This document shows positions 20,140 to 27,431 of a stretch of DNA of 64,000 bases, piece by piece. The position numbers and the translations under genes were made by a program. Below the pieces are notes generated by a model, which was not told the origin of the DNA, did no database searches, and worked only from the letters and a program-made list of their open reading frames with translations. Origin of the DNA: Gammaproteobacteria bacterium (GTDB lineage Bacteria; Pseudomonadota; Gammaproteobacteria; Enterobacterales; Alteromonadaceae); the NCBI GenBank assembly GCA_023380515.1, contig JAMCRH010000116.1:53170-117169 (forward strand), written 5' to 3'. Numbering within the stretch: position 1 is the stretch's first letter; each line of letters opens with the position of its first letter.

Positions 20140-20169
20140 TTTAGTTTTAGTTTTGGTTTTAGTTTTAGT
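20140..20169. repeat. Hexanucleotide tandem repeat TTTTAG x5
   Basis: Five uninterrupted 6-base units (TTTTAG, TTTTAG, TTTTGG, TTTTAG, TTTTAG) at 20140-20169, with one base change in the third. On the minus strand these are CTAAAA repeats. They lie 20-50 bases before the start codon of the 111-aa gene, in its probable 5' leader. Confidence 0.9.
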
Positions 20170-20394
20170 TTCAATCTAATAGCACGCAGTGCTCTTGTCG
20201 CGGAAGTGTTTATCGGTGCATTGGGATATGAACATGCCTAAGTACACGATAGAGCCAGATCTTTGTCATTCAGCGGACGCATGAAAACGCCTGGCATTAT
20301 GCCAACGAAGTCACCGCCTTGAAGGAGTGTTAGCAACAATGCTACTAAGTGTCCGGCGTCGCAGGCGCGTACTAATGCTGCTTGTTAAAAGGCA
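20170..20394. other. Non-coding stretch with short inverted repeats
   Basis: No convincing gene seen. It contains a short hairpin near 20330-20350 (TTAGCA-ACAA-TGCTACTAA) just past the stop of the minus-strand membrane gene, and GTTGGC/GCCAAC motifs. It could hold a degenerate attC site, but I cannot build a proper attC from it. Confidence 0.3.
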
Positions 20395-20883
20395 TTATCC
20401 TCGACCTCTCAACTTTCGGAAAAGGTCTATCCAAAAGTCAGAGCGGCTCGCCAGCCATAACCCAATAACCAACTGCAACACCAATCCCAAAGGCGTCATA
20501 AAATGAGTAAATGACAAATCAGGTACATTGGACACCGGCACGAGCGAGCGAGGCAGATAAGCCAAAGCATTGACAACAAAATACAAACCAGCCAACTGAA
20601 ACAACATCTTCTGAGAGTCATCGCTAAGTGTTAGCGCAGAGTCACTTTTTGCCCTAGCCAGAGCGGATGTTGCCGATTTAAAAATAAGAAATACAGCAAT
20701 CAAACCAAGTGCAACAAACGCAACACCTATACCTAAAAATACCCATCTAGGAAGATCCTGCCCATAGAACGCTTCAAAACTTGGGACCATTAAAGCGATA
20801 CTCGGCAGACTCAACAGAAGATGAATCAGCAACCAAATTGACAAAACCCTTAATGCTATTGCTGTAACTTGCTGAGTAACCAT
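20395..20883 (-). CDS. Four-span membrane protein, unknown
   Basis: 162 residues with about four membrane spans: about 9-35, 45-70, 92-110 and 127-147. The cytoplasmic loop KSATSALARAKSDSALTLSDD lies between the second and third spans, and the C-terminus (FRKLRGRG) is basic. No family recognised. AGGA lies about 10 bases before the ATG, immediately after the end of an attC-like element. That is where the first gene codon of an integron cassette would be expected. Confidence 0.6.
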   Translation of the reverse strand: MVTQQVTAIALRVLSIWLLIHLLLSLPSIALMVPSFEAFYGQDLPRWVFLGIGVAFVALGLIAVFLIFKSATSALARAKSDSALTLSDDSQKMLFQLAGLYFVVNALAYLPRSLVPVSNVPDLSFTHFMTPLGLVLQLVIGLWLASRSDFWIDLFRKLRGRG

Positions 20884-20897
20884 ATTTTATTTTTCCT

Positions 20898-20956
20898 GTT
20901 AACACCCGAGTAAAGCGCGCGAGAAACGAGCGTCGCCTTTGACGCGCTTTTTAAGC
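20898..20956 (-). other. attC-like (59-base element) recombination site
   Basis: Read on the minus strand, the 59 bases run from GCTTAAAAAGCGCG to GTGTTAAC. An 8-bp perfect stem AAAGCGCG / CGCGCTTT encloses an asymmetric 23-base loop. The segment after it, CGCTTTACTCGGGTGTTAAC, lines up with the right half of classical attC sites (CGGCTTAACTC-N4-GTTAG). The upstream frame stops inside the left end (GCTTAA) and the next gene starts just beyond the right end, as in cassette arrays. The R boxes deviate from RYYYAAC/GTTRRRY, so it may be degenerate. Confidence 0.45.
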
Positions 20957-21085
20957 ATTATTCTCTCCGCCACGCACGCACTCTCCCAGACTATGTTTTT
21001 CATTTTTTAGCCACTCGGCTGGGAAATAGCCCAATGCTTCCCAGCGATTATAGAATACCTCAATGAGTGGTTGACGCTGATTGAA
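20951..21085 (-). pseudogene. Fragment resembling an IS3-family transposase C-terminus
   Basis: The minus-strand frame ending at 20951 contains LIEVFYNRWEALGYFPAEWL, which resembles the C-terminal end of IS3-family OrfB proteins (IEVFYNR-x(5-6)-LGYxSPAEF) with the RRHS segment missing. Upstream codons show no transposase core (no DDE motif), so only a tail remains. Its stop codon falls inside the attC-like site. The match is short and could be chance. Confidence 0.4.
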
Positions 21086-21319
21086 ACCAATGTGTATATC
21101 AGTGTCGTTGCAAAATCGGCGGGAGGTCATGTGGATGTAGGTGAATTCATGAATGCTCCCTGCGCTCTTACGAATACAAACTGTGCATGCGTAATTATTT
21201 CTATAGTCGTGACATTGCTGCCGCTTGGTTTTTATCCAATTATTTGACTTTAATCGCATTAATCTCACGAGGCAAGTAGAGAGTATGCGCGATGTCGCGC
21301 CAAACCGAATGTGAACGCA

Positions 21320-21443
21320 ATCGCACCGTACAAAAATTGCTTGGCCATAATGATGTAAAAACAACCCAATATTTACTCACGTGCTAGGTCAGCACTATGC
21401 AGGTACAGTGAGTCCACTAAACAGAATCAAAGCCCCCTTCTAA
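21320..21443 (+). pseudogene. Truncated, frameshifted integron-type integrase (IntI) C-terminus
   Basis: Frame one reads RTVQKLLGHNDVKTT (from 21322), the conserved tyrosine-recombinase box LLGH. After a one-base loss near 21368 the next frame reads IFTHVLGQHYAGTVSPLNR and ends at TAA 21441-21443. Together these match the end of integron integrases, where RTVQxLLGHxDVxTT-x-IYTHV carries the nucleophile tyrosine. Here that position is Phe in IFTHV, a second inactivating change. Nothing recognisable of the N-terminal 85% remains upstream. Confidence 0.65.
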
Positions 21444-21686
21444 CCCACCGCGTATATTTCAAACGGTATGCGCAGTATCTAGTTGCTTATTGGCTAGAAG
21501 CCCTTTATGGTCTAAATTGTTGAGTAAATAACAAGCAAGCCTGCGATTAAATATGAGCATGCGTACTTTGCACCGAAAGAACACAGGGAGGCGTTCGTGA
21601 GATCCTCAGTATTTACCTGTCTTTCAAGTTTTTTCTTGCCGTCAATACACCGCGTATGCTTGGTATTTAAATGTTAGGAGCGACAA

Positions 21687-22292
21687 TTGAGCGTCACGGC
21701 ATGGAAGCACGAGTTTGTAGGGAAAAGGCGAATCGAACTTGCTGAAACCGTATTGGCATTGTTCTACGAAGCAGAGGATGCGATCCGGGAGATAAGAAGC
21801 CCCTTTTCATTTGTCGGGGAGGGATCCTCGAGGAAGCGGTCGGAGGGCGAGCGGCAGGAAGAGTCCCAGTTACTCGACCAAGCCTATGTGGTGTTTGAGC
21901 GATATCAAAAAAGAGAAAAGCTTTTTGCCGAATTAAAAGCCATGCGATATAGGTGTATGGCATCGTTCGGGCAAAAGGCTGCTGAGCCCTTCGATGAGAT
22001 CTCGAAAATTCTTCATGAAATTTTCGTTTCAGCTCGTATGCTTGGATCGCATTACTGGCCACGACAAGGTCGCGCGCCAATGTCTGATGACGAATTTCAA
22101 AAACATCTAGAGCAGATGGAAAAGCATGAAGCTGTTTATTGGTATATGGGAGAAGATAAAGATGAGATTTCTCCTCGTGTCAAACAAGCGGTGAGCAAGA
22201 TGGAGAAAATTGCCCAGGGCGTAATTCTCTCATATCCCGGGCCGGGAAAATCCTTGTTTTCAAGGGGTGTGCAGTGGTTCAGGAGCTCCTAA
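21687..22292 (+). CDS. Hypothetical protein, 201 aa, cassette-like
   Basis: TTG start at 21687 with AGGAG (21676-21680) six bases upstream, which decides the start. The protein is soluble and largely helical and charged (KHEFVGKRRIELAETVLALF, then Glu/Arg/Lys-rich segments), with a Trp/Tyr-rich middle (SHYWPRQGRAP) and a basic C-terminus. No catalytic motif or family recognised. It ends (TAA 22290-22292) inside the first bases of an attC-like element, the normal layout of a gene cassette. Function unknown. Confidence 0.65.
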   Translation: MSVTAWKHEFVGKRRIELAETVLALFYEAEDAIREIRSPFSFVGEGSSRKRSEGERQEESQLLDQAYVVFERYQKREKLFAELKAMRYRCMASFGQKAAEPFDEISKILHEIFVSARMLGSHYWPRQGRAPMSDDEFQKHLEQMEKHEAVYWYMGEDKDEISPRVKQAVSKMEKIAQGVILSYPGPGKSLFSRGVQWFRSS

Positions 22293-22384
22293 CCAAAGCG
22301 TCAACGCGGACCGGCTTTTCCGCTAGGGCTACAAATCCGGCCGGTTACGCAAAACGATAAAATGGCTAACAAACGCAGGTGTTA
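22287..22384 (+). other. attC-like palindrome with extrahelical bases
   Basis: Starts with TCCTAAC at the stop codon of the 201-aa gene. Arm one is GCGTCAACGCGGACCGG (from about 22298) and arm two is CCGGCCGGTTACGC (to about 22360). They pair over 14 bp if three single bases (C, G, A) of arm one are left unpaired, which is the structure expected of attC sites. The loop is about 20 bases. The right box expected as AAAACGTTAGGC reads AAAACGATAAAATGG and is damaged. A short palindrome GCTAACA-N8-TGTTAGC (about 22363-22384) follows, perhaps the outer boxes of a second, collapsed site. Confidence 0.5.
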
Positions 22385-22413
22385 GCGTTCAAACATAAGT
22401 GGAGTAAATTGCT

Positions 22414-22671
22414 ATGATGATAACATATGAAGGCTATAAGCTCCCGAGTTCGGAGCCGAGTTCGGAGCCGACAGCTTACACTTTGGATTATCGCTGCCCT
22501 AGCTGTGGCTCTGAAAACGTTACTATCGATACGTCTATTCACGTTCCAAGGTGCTGTGATGGCGGGCCCTCTACTCACGATGAAATTAGTACTTGGAATT
22601 GTAGTGACTGCAATCATAGTGCAATAGGAAATGAATTTGTCGCTAGGCGTATTCGGCATGAGGAGAAATAA
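22414..22671 (+). CDS. Small zinc-ribbon-like protein, 85 aa
   Basis: 85 residues with CPSCGSENV near residue 28, a CC pair (VPRCCDGG) and CSDC near residue 66, consistent with a Cys4-type zinc ribbon. The N-terminus contains the repeated PSSEPSSEP, encoded by a 12-base direct duplication. GGAG precedes the tandem ATGs at about 9 bases. It begins 30 bases after the attC-like element and is probably a cassette gene. No family is named. Confidence 0.55.
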   Translation: MMITYEGYKLPSSEPSSEPTAYTLDYRCPSCGSENVTIDTSIHVPRCCDGGPSTHDEISTWNCSDCNHSAIGNEFVARRIRHEEK

Positions 22672-22776
22672 CTAGCTTCACGCCTTGAATAGCTTGGTGT
22701 TACTATACTTTTACAATAGTTTGTACAGAACATGCAGAGCTAGGTCGTTTAGCTGTGTATGAACGAGGAAATAAAC

Positions 22777-23214
22777 ATGGAACGGGTCTACACGTCTAAG
22801 ATTGACACATGGCTTGCTTTGGTTTTGGTCGCCATTGTTTGTGTCTTTTTCATTGTCTTTGTTTCAGTTCTGATGTCCGGAAAAATAAGTGCAATTCTTC
22901 TTGCCATACCTGCGCTCCTTGTCGGTGCAGGCTTCCCATTGTGGTTGATGAAGAGTACCAACTACACCTTAAGCGACACGATGCTCTTGGTAAGAAGCGG
23001 ACCATTCAAATGGCAGGTGCCCGTCAATCAGATCAATAGTGTCACACCGACGTTAAATCCGTTGTCGAGCCCCGCGTTGTCGCTTGACCGACTGCAGATT
23101 AATTATGGGCGCTGGGGCTCTATCATGATCTCACCAAAGGATAAAGAAGCGTTTATTCAAGACTTGGAAAAACGTTGTGGGAAAGAGTTGATAGCTGATG
23201 AACTGGAACGATAA
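22777..23214 (+). CDS. PH-domain membrane protein (YyaB-like)
   Basis: Two adjacent membrane spans (about 12-40 and 44-62 counted from ATG 22777) are followed by a small beta-rich domain. The motif LDRLQINYGRWGSIMISPKD with KEAFIQDL is typical of bacterial PH (bPH, YyaB-like) domains; residues before it (YTLSDTMLLVRSGPFKWQVP) fit the same fold. I choose ATG 22777 because GAGGAA (22765-22770) is well spaced before it; an in-frame ATG at 22759 adds six residues. It overlaps the next gene by 17 bases. Confidence 0.7.
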   Translation: MERVYTSKIDTWLALVLVAIVCVFFIVFVSVLMSGKISAILLAIPALLVGAGFPLWLMKSTNYTLSDTMLLVRSGPFKWQVPVNQINSVTPTLNPLSSPALSLDRLQINYGRWGSIMISPKDKEAFIQDLEKRCGKELIADELER

Positions 23215-23584
23215 CACCTTAAATCCCAAGAAAATTCTCGGCTACTTCGAGAATGTTCCCAGTACCAAGCATGTTCAGCTGCATCGTTTAGTGTTCCTAC
23301 GCGATGGGCCGGCAGCAGAGATTACATTTGACTTAACCGAGTTTCCGCAGAATCCGTCCTCGAAATGGCCTATGGGAGCAAATACGTGTCAAATTACTAT
23401 TCGTGCCCTTGGTCTCAGCGAGGTATCACTGACAAGGTGGGGAACGGGTGTGTCGGGTGAACTTGCCATTAATAAGGTTAGTGGTGCGCTGGAGGTCTCG
23501 TTCTCTGGTGAGGGGCACTTCAAACTCTTATGTTCGCACGTAGACATCGTCAGTGTATCTGGCTATATCAATAATCAGAACTAA
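23198..23584 (+). CDS. Imm50-like putative immunity protein
   Basis: 128 residues, beta-rich. The stretch LRDGPAAEITFDLTEFP, then WPMGANTCQITI and LGLSEVSLTRWG follow the pattern I associate with the Imm50 immunity-protein family (an 'F-DLPEFP--PP-KW--G-NTVQ' core). Family members protect against polymorphic toxins. No toxin gene is adjacent, so it would be an orphan immunity gene or a domesticated one. The start overlaps the PH-domain gene by 17 bases, suggesting coupled translation. Assignment is from memory of the motif only. Confidence 0.5.
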   Translation: MNWNDNTLNPKKILGYFENVPSTKHVQLHRLVFLRDGPAAEITFDLTEFPQNPSSKWPMGANTCQITIRALGLSEVSLTRWGTGVSGELAINKVSGALEVSFSGEGHFKLLCSHVDIVSVSGYINNQN

Positions 23585-23587
23585 TCT

Positions 23588-23986
23588 ATGACGATCAGAA
23601 GTCTTATTATATTAATCTCGGCTTTCGTCATGTTAACGGCCTGCACCACTGGACGTTTGGAATATATTACAGCAGACGGTGAACGCAAATTTGCCTGTGA
23701 AACCGAGTACACTTGGCAACCAAGCGTCGATAAATATGCGGTGGAGTATGTACTTGCTTACTGTGCGCAGCAAGCGGTGTCGCAGGGTTATGAAGTTATT
23801 GATACGGAATTGCTTGCTCTCGATTTGTCAGTTCCAAACCCGCCAGTAGGACAAGTCTGGAACCACACTTTGGCAAAGCGAGAATATAAACGCGGGCAAC
23901 TTACGAACAAAGAATACGGATACTTGATCGCGTCTTTAGACTTATTTCCAAGTTACTCGGATGTGAATCTGACTCCGCTAAGGTAA
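23588..23986 (+). CDS. Predicted lipoprotein, 132 aa
   Basis: Signal peptide MTIRSLIILISAFVMLTAC with lipobox LTAC (Cys 19). The mature part is soluble with Cys-containing segments (ACETEYTWQPSVDKYAVEYV, LAYCAQQAVSQGYEV). No family recognised. It starts 4 bases after the Imm50-like gene without its own ribosome site, so it is probably translated by coupling. Its 3' end overlaps the convergent beta-lactamase-family gene by 9 bases. Confidence 0.65.
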   Translation: MTIRSLIILISAFVMLTACTTGRLEYITADGERKFACETEYTWQPSVDKYAVEYVLAYCAQQAVSQGYEVIDTELLALDLSVPNPPVGQVWNHTLAKREYKRGQLTNKEYGYLIASLDLFPSYSDVNLTPLR

Positions 23987-25336
23987 CAGCACCCCACTCG
24001 GAATTAGCTGTGGCTCGCCAAATGGCAGTGGCTCACGGCTTTGTTGGCCGGCGGTTGCGTGATCGAGTGAGTCAACGGCCTTCGGTTCAAGGCTACGAAT
24101 ATTGTTGGCGTAGCGGTAAGGAATCCATTGCTCTTCTTGCATTAACGGAATGACGTGGCTCCAGAAGATCGGCGTAATTTCATTCATAACTGCAGACTCG
24201 GCGTTCATCAGCACGACTAAGCCGATTTCGTAGTCTGGCGAGTACGCGATTTCCGCGCGGAACCCTTGCACCCAACCACCGTGATACACCAGCTCATGAT
24301 TCATGAACTCATAAACCCGCCAACCCAAACCATAATGGGCGTCATTCAAGAATGGACGCCAACTGCGACGACGTAAGTCGCGAGTGGTGCGCACGCGCTT
24401 TTCACGGCTGTTCAAAATGGCCGTGGTCGGTAAAACGTCCGGTGCATAGCCCATCTGGGCAATGAGCCATTGGGCGAGGTCGGTCGCACTTGCATTGACG
24501 CCTGCAGCGGCTGCGTAGCGATAATAATGCGGCCCAACTTCGCGCGTAAACCAACCATTGCGGCCACGAATATGTGGGGCTGCGCGGTTGTTACTGGCTA
24601 AATAAGCGTCTAAACCAAACGATGCATGCTGCATGTTTAACGGTGTGAAAAGCGTCTCTTCAACCAACTGCGTGTAGGCTTTACCGGTACGCTGCTCGAC
24701 CACGTCTTCAATTAAACTAAACAAGACGTTTTGATAACCATAACAAGCGCCAGGCGTACACATTGGGTTTATGCGCTGGAAGTGAGGCAGAATTTGCTGT
24801 TTATCAAGATTCGCTTCAATTAGATTGTCGTAGGCATTCGGAATGACGCCGGTAGTTTGTGCAACTAAATGCTCAACCCGCAATGAAGCATTGAACTCTG
24901 GATTCTTGAAACTCAGATCTGGCACGTAATCTAATACCGGAGCGTTAAGGTCAACCAGGCCTTGGTCTGCTAATAATGATGTGAGTGAACCGGCAAAGGT
25001 TTTTGATACCGAGGCAATGCGAAATACCGTATTGGCATCGATAGGTTCCTGGCTGCCAGCGTTACGGACACCAAAGGGACGGACTTCGACAATCCGGTCG
25101 CGATGCACAATAGCATACACGCCACCGGGTACATCATCGGCTCGCAGGAGCTGCTCGAAGCGTTCTTGGAATTGCGGAAAAATGGCGACTTCACTGTTTT
25201 GCTTTTGCATTAAGGTGCGAATCGTTTCGTGCGGATCAGCCTTTGCCACCTGCCCAGCAGAGGCAAGTGCAGTGGCTGATGCGAAGCTAAACGCCGCAGC
25301 AAAGCAGAATAATTTTCGAAGCATGTTAGTCGTCAT
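23978..25336 (-). CDS. Secreted serine hydrolase, beta-lactamase (class C/PBP) family
   Basis: About 452 residues from ATG 25336 (MTTNMLRKLFCFAAAFSFAS, a signal peptide); ATG 25324 is an alternative, and the longer open frame upstream is not needed. The nucleophile motif SVSK is at 109-112, the second motif is YQN in CYGYQNVLF, and HGG near the C-terminus replaces KTG. This set fits esterase/D-aminopeptidase-like members, and resistance is not implied. It lies on the same strand as an M28 peptidase gene, with a hairpin between them. Confidence 0.88.
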   Translation of the reverse strand: MTTNMLRKLFCFAAAFSFASATALASAGQVAKADPHETIRTLMQKQNSEVAIFPQFQERFEQLLRADDVPGGVYAIVHRDRIVEVRPFGVRNAGSQEPIDANTVFRIASVSKTFAGSLTSLLADQGLVDLNAPVLDYVPDLSFKNPEFNASLRVEHLVAQTTGVIPNAYDNLIEANLDKQQILPHFQRINPMCTPGACYGYQNVLFSLIEDVVEQRTGKAYTQLVEETLFTPLNMQHASFGLDAYLASNNRAAPHIRGRNGWFTREVGPHYYRYAAAAGVNASATDLAQWLIAQMGYAPDVLPTTAILNSREKRVRTTRDLRRRSWRPFLNDAHYGLGWRVYEFMNHELVYHGGWVQGFRAEIAYSPDYEIGLVVLMNAESAVMNEITPIFWSHVIPLMQEEQWIPYRYANNIRSLEPKAVDSLDHATAGQQSREPLPFGEPQLIPSGVLLP

Positions 25337-25396
25337 ATCTCTTGGAAATAGCCCAAAACGTTTATGGTCGTAATGAATTGTTTCGCAGTATAGTTG

Positions 25397-25423
25397 AAAG
25401 GCAGCACAGTTGTCGCTGCCTTT
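25397..25423 (-). terminator. Hairpin between the M28 peptidase and beta-lactamase-family genes
   Basis: Perfect 9-bp stem AAAGGCAGC / GCTGCCTTT with a 9-base loop. It lies 17 bases past the M28 gene stop on the minus strand. Only a short T-run follows, so it may be a weak terminator. Confidence 0.6.
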
Positions 25424-25439
25424 ACTTGACTTATCAAGT

Positions 25440-26459
25440 CTATTTCTCGGCGAGCACGTGGTCAATAAGCTTAATAAAGCTCAATGAGGTTTCAGCCGTG
25501 ATGCGGAAAAACTCTGGGTCAGCGCGGTCTGAAGTGTCACGTGGACTGTGATAATCCGGGTGATCGGCCACCCCAAAATAGATAAATGGCACACCAACTT
25601 CATGAAATGCGCCATGGTCTGAACTTAAGGTCCAGTCGTCGGTGCGGCCAGCTCGCCACCAAGGGCGGTCATGGGCCATGACAATGCGGGCGCCGCTTTC
25701 ACGCTGAACACTGCGAACCAACCCGACTAACCATGGATTGTGGTAGGTGCCTACGGCGAACAAAAGGCCATCGGTATCACGGCTGAGCATGTCCATATTC
25801 ACATTAAATGCGATATCTGCTGGGTCTAAATGGCCAGTACGAAAGAGGGCACGTGCACCCAATAAGCCATGTTCTTCACTGTCTACTGCAGCAAACAGGA
25901 GGGTGTGAGTCGGTTGATTGACACTGAAGTACCGAGCAATTTCTAGTAAAGCCGCAGTGCCCGACGCATTGTCGTCAGAACCGTAAAAAATGCGGTCGCC
26001 ACGTACACCGAGGTGATCGTAATGGGCGGTAATGACAATCTTTGGAAGTTCTGGTTTGCTGCCAATTATGGTGCCAAGAACATTCGCAGCGTCTTCGACA
26101 CCCGGGTGTTCAAATGCATGCAAATAGCCGTTGCTGCCTGCGGGGGCAAGGCCAAGTTCACTGAATCGGTCGACAATAAACTGTCGCGCAGCAAGGCCGC
26201 CTTCTGTTCCCGGGAAGCGCCCGGCGCGGTCTTCATGGGCGAGCCAATGTAAGTCGTCCATCATGCGCTCTAAACTTAAGCGCTCGGGGGTAACAGCTGC
26301 GCCTTGCGCAGGCGTAATCGCAGCAATGCGAGCCGCTTCGCGTTCGGTTGCGACGTGCAAATAAATGGGTTTGCCCGGCCACCATACAAGCAGCACAAGC
26401 AGAGCAATCAGGCCAAGCGGCCAGAAACGTTTGATGTGGTTAATGCTGAAACGACCCAT
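25440..26459 (-). CDS. M28-family metallopeptidase, membrane-anchored
   Basis: Zinc aminopeptidase-like protein of 339 residues. It has an N-terminal anchor (FWPLGLIALLVLLVWWPG) and a periplasmic catalytic domain. Zinc ligands and catalytic acids are in TAHYDHLG, YGSDDNASGTAAL and VDSEEHGLLG; a later His is in YFGVADHPDYHSPRDTSD. It probably releases amino acids from peptides outside the inner membrane. It is divergent from the VC0807-family gene, with about 240 bases between them. Confidence 0.92.
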   Translation of the reverse strand: MGRFSINHIKRFWPLGLIALLVLLVWWPGKPIYLHVATEREAARIAAITPAQGAAVTPERLSLERMMDDLHWLAHEDRAGRFPGTEGGLAARQFIVDRFSELGLAPAGSNGYLHAFEHPGVEDAANVLGTIIGSKPELPKIVITAHYDHLGVRGDRIFYGSDDNASGTAALLEIARYFSVNQPTHTLLFAAVDSEEHGLLGARALFRTGHLDPADIAFNVNMDMLSRDTDGLLFAVGTYHNPWLVGLVRSVQRESGARIVMAHDRPWWRAGRTDDWTLSSDHGAFHEVGVPFIYFGVADHPDYHSPRDTSDRADPEFFRITAETSLSFIKLIDHVLAEK

Positions 26460-26696
26460 AAATGCTCCGTAAGCGTTAATTTTATATTATGATGGCGATG
26501 GGTTTGCCGATAGGCGCACAGCATTCTAGCGGACTTCTGCAAGCGCTGTCGAGCAGATGGCGGCAAACGGCTGTTGCATACGACAGCTGCAACGTTTGTG
26601 CTTTTCGCTTACTATAGAGCATCCATCTATAGCGCGTTCATAAAAACTTAGCGCCATTCTTGCGGTTCACTTTTTCGAAATAAACATCAGGTAGTT

Positions 26697-27416
26697 ATGA
26701 CAGACCAAAGAAAATCCCTACAGACAGCCGAACAAGAGCCCAGCATGTTGGTCAACATGGTCTTTAATATTGTCTTGCCGGTTTTAATTCTCATGCAGTT
26801 GAGCAGCCCGGAGCGTTTGGGTGCAACTCAAGCGTTGATATTGGCGCTCGCGTTTCCGTTAAGTTTTGGTAGTTGGGAGCTTTGGCGCCGCCGCAAAGTC
26901 AATGGCTTCTCTGTTCTGGGCTTAATTAGTGTGCTTCTCACCGGCGGTATCGGGTTACTTGAGCTCGACCCGAAGTACATCGCTATTAAAGAAGCAGCAG
27001 TGCCTGGCGTGATAGGGATTGCGGTGTGGGGAAGCCGGTATACACGGTTTCCCATCGTCGAAAAAATGTTGTTGAACCGCAAAATGGTCGATGTCGACAA
27101 GTTGAATGCGGCGTTACAAGCTCGCGGTAACTGCGCTGCATTTCAGCGCGTGATTAACAATGCCGGTAATGGCGTTGCTGCTGCGTTTTTCTTGTCGGCG
27201 ACCCTCAACTATGTGTTGGCGCGCATGATCGTCGTGAGCCCTGCGGGGAGCGAAGCGTTTAATCACGAAATTGGTCGCATGACGGCACTGAGCTTTCCGG
27301 TGATTGTGTTGCCGACAATGCTGGTGCTGTTTGGTGCGATTTTCTATTTATTCGCTAGAATTAACAAACTCGCAGGCGAGTCTGTGGAAGCATTTTTAAT
27401 CGAACAAAAGAAATAA
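26697..27416 (+). CDS. VC0807-family membrane protein
   Basis: 239 residues with about five to six membrane spans. The run VNMVFNIVLPVLILMQLSSP, the segment VLLTGGIGLLELDP and the late LNYVLARMIVVSPAGSEAFN are characteristic of the VC0807 family, whose function is not established. AGG lies before ATG 26697. The next gene follows after 15 bases with its own AGGAG, and a UMF1 transporter overlaps that one, so the three form an operon. Confidence 0.8.
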   Translation: MTDQRKSLQTAEQEPSMLVNMVFNIVLPVLILMQLSSPERLGATQALILALAFPLSFGSWELWRRRKVNGFSVLGLISVLLTGGIGLLELDPKYIAIKEAAVPGVIGIAVWGSRYTRFPIVEKMLLNRKMVDVDKLNAALQARGNCAAFQRVINNAGNGVAAAFFLSATLNYVLARMIVVSPAGSEAFNHEIGRMTALSFPVIVLPTMLVLFGAIFYLFARINKLAGESVEAFLIEQKK

Positions 27417-27431
27417 GGAGATTGTGCTCGC

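Noticed and set aside
20140..20169. CRISPR array
   Set aside because: Units are only 6 bases with no spacers; it is a simple tandem repeat. No CRISPR array seen anywhere in the window.
20300..20395. Third attC site after the 162-aa membrane gene
   Set aside because: TTTTAAC and GTTGGC boxes occur at plausible distances, but the arms do not pair convincingly.
22366..22659. 97-codon frame opposite the zinc-ribbon gene
   Set aside because: The plus-strand frame has a ribosome site and CxxC pairs; the opposite frame has neither.
22669..22758. attC-like site after the zinc-ribbon gene (TAACTAGCT ... AGCTAGGT)
   Set aside because: Outer arms pair over 7 of 8 bases, but no inner stem or proper right box is present.
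23978..25336. Antibiotic-resistance beta-lactamase
   Set aside because: SVSK, YQN and HGG fit the broader serine-hydrolase family (esterases, D-aminopeptidases); HGG in place of KTG and the genomic context give no reason to infer resistance.
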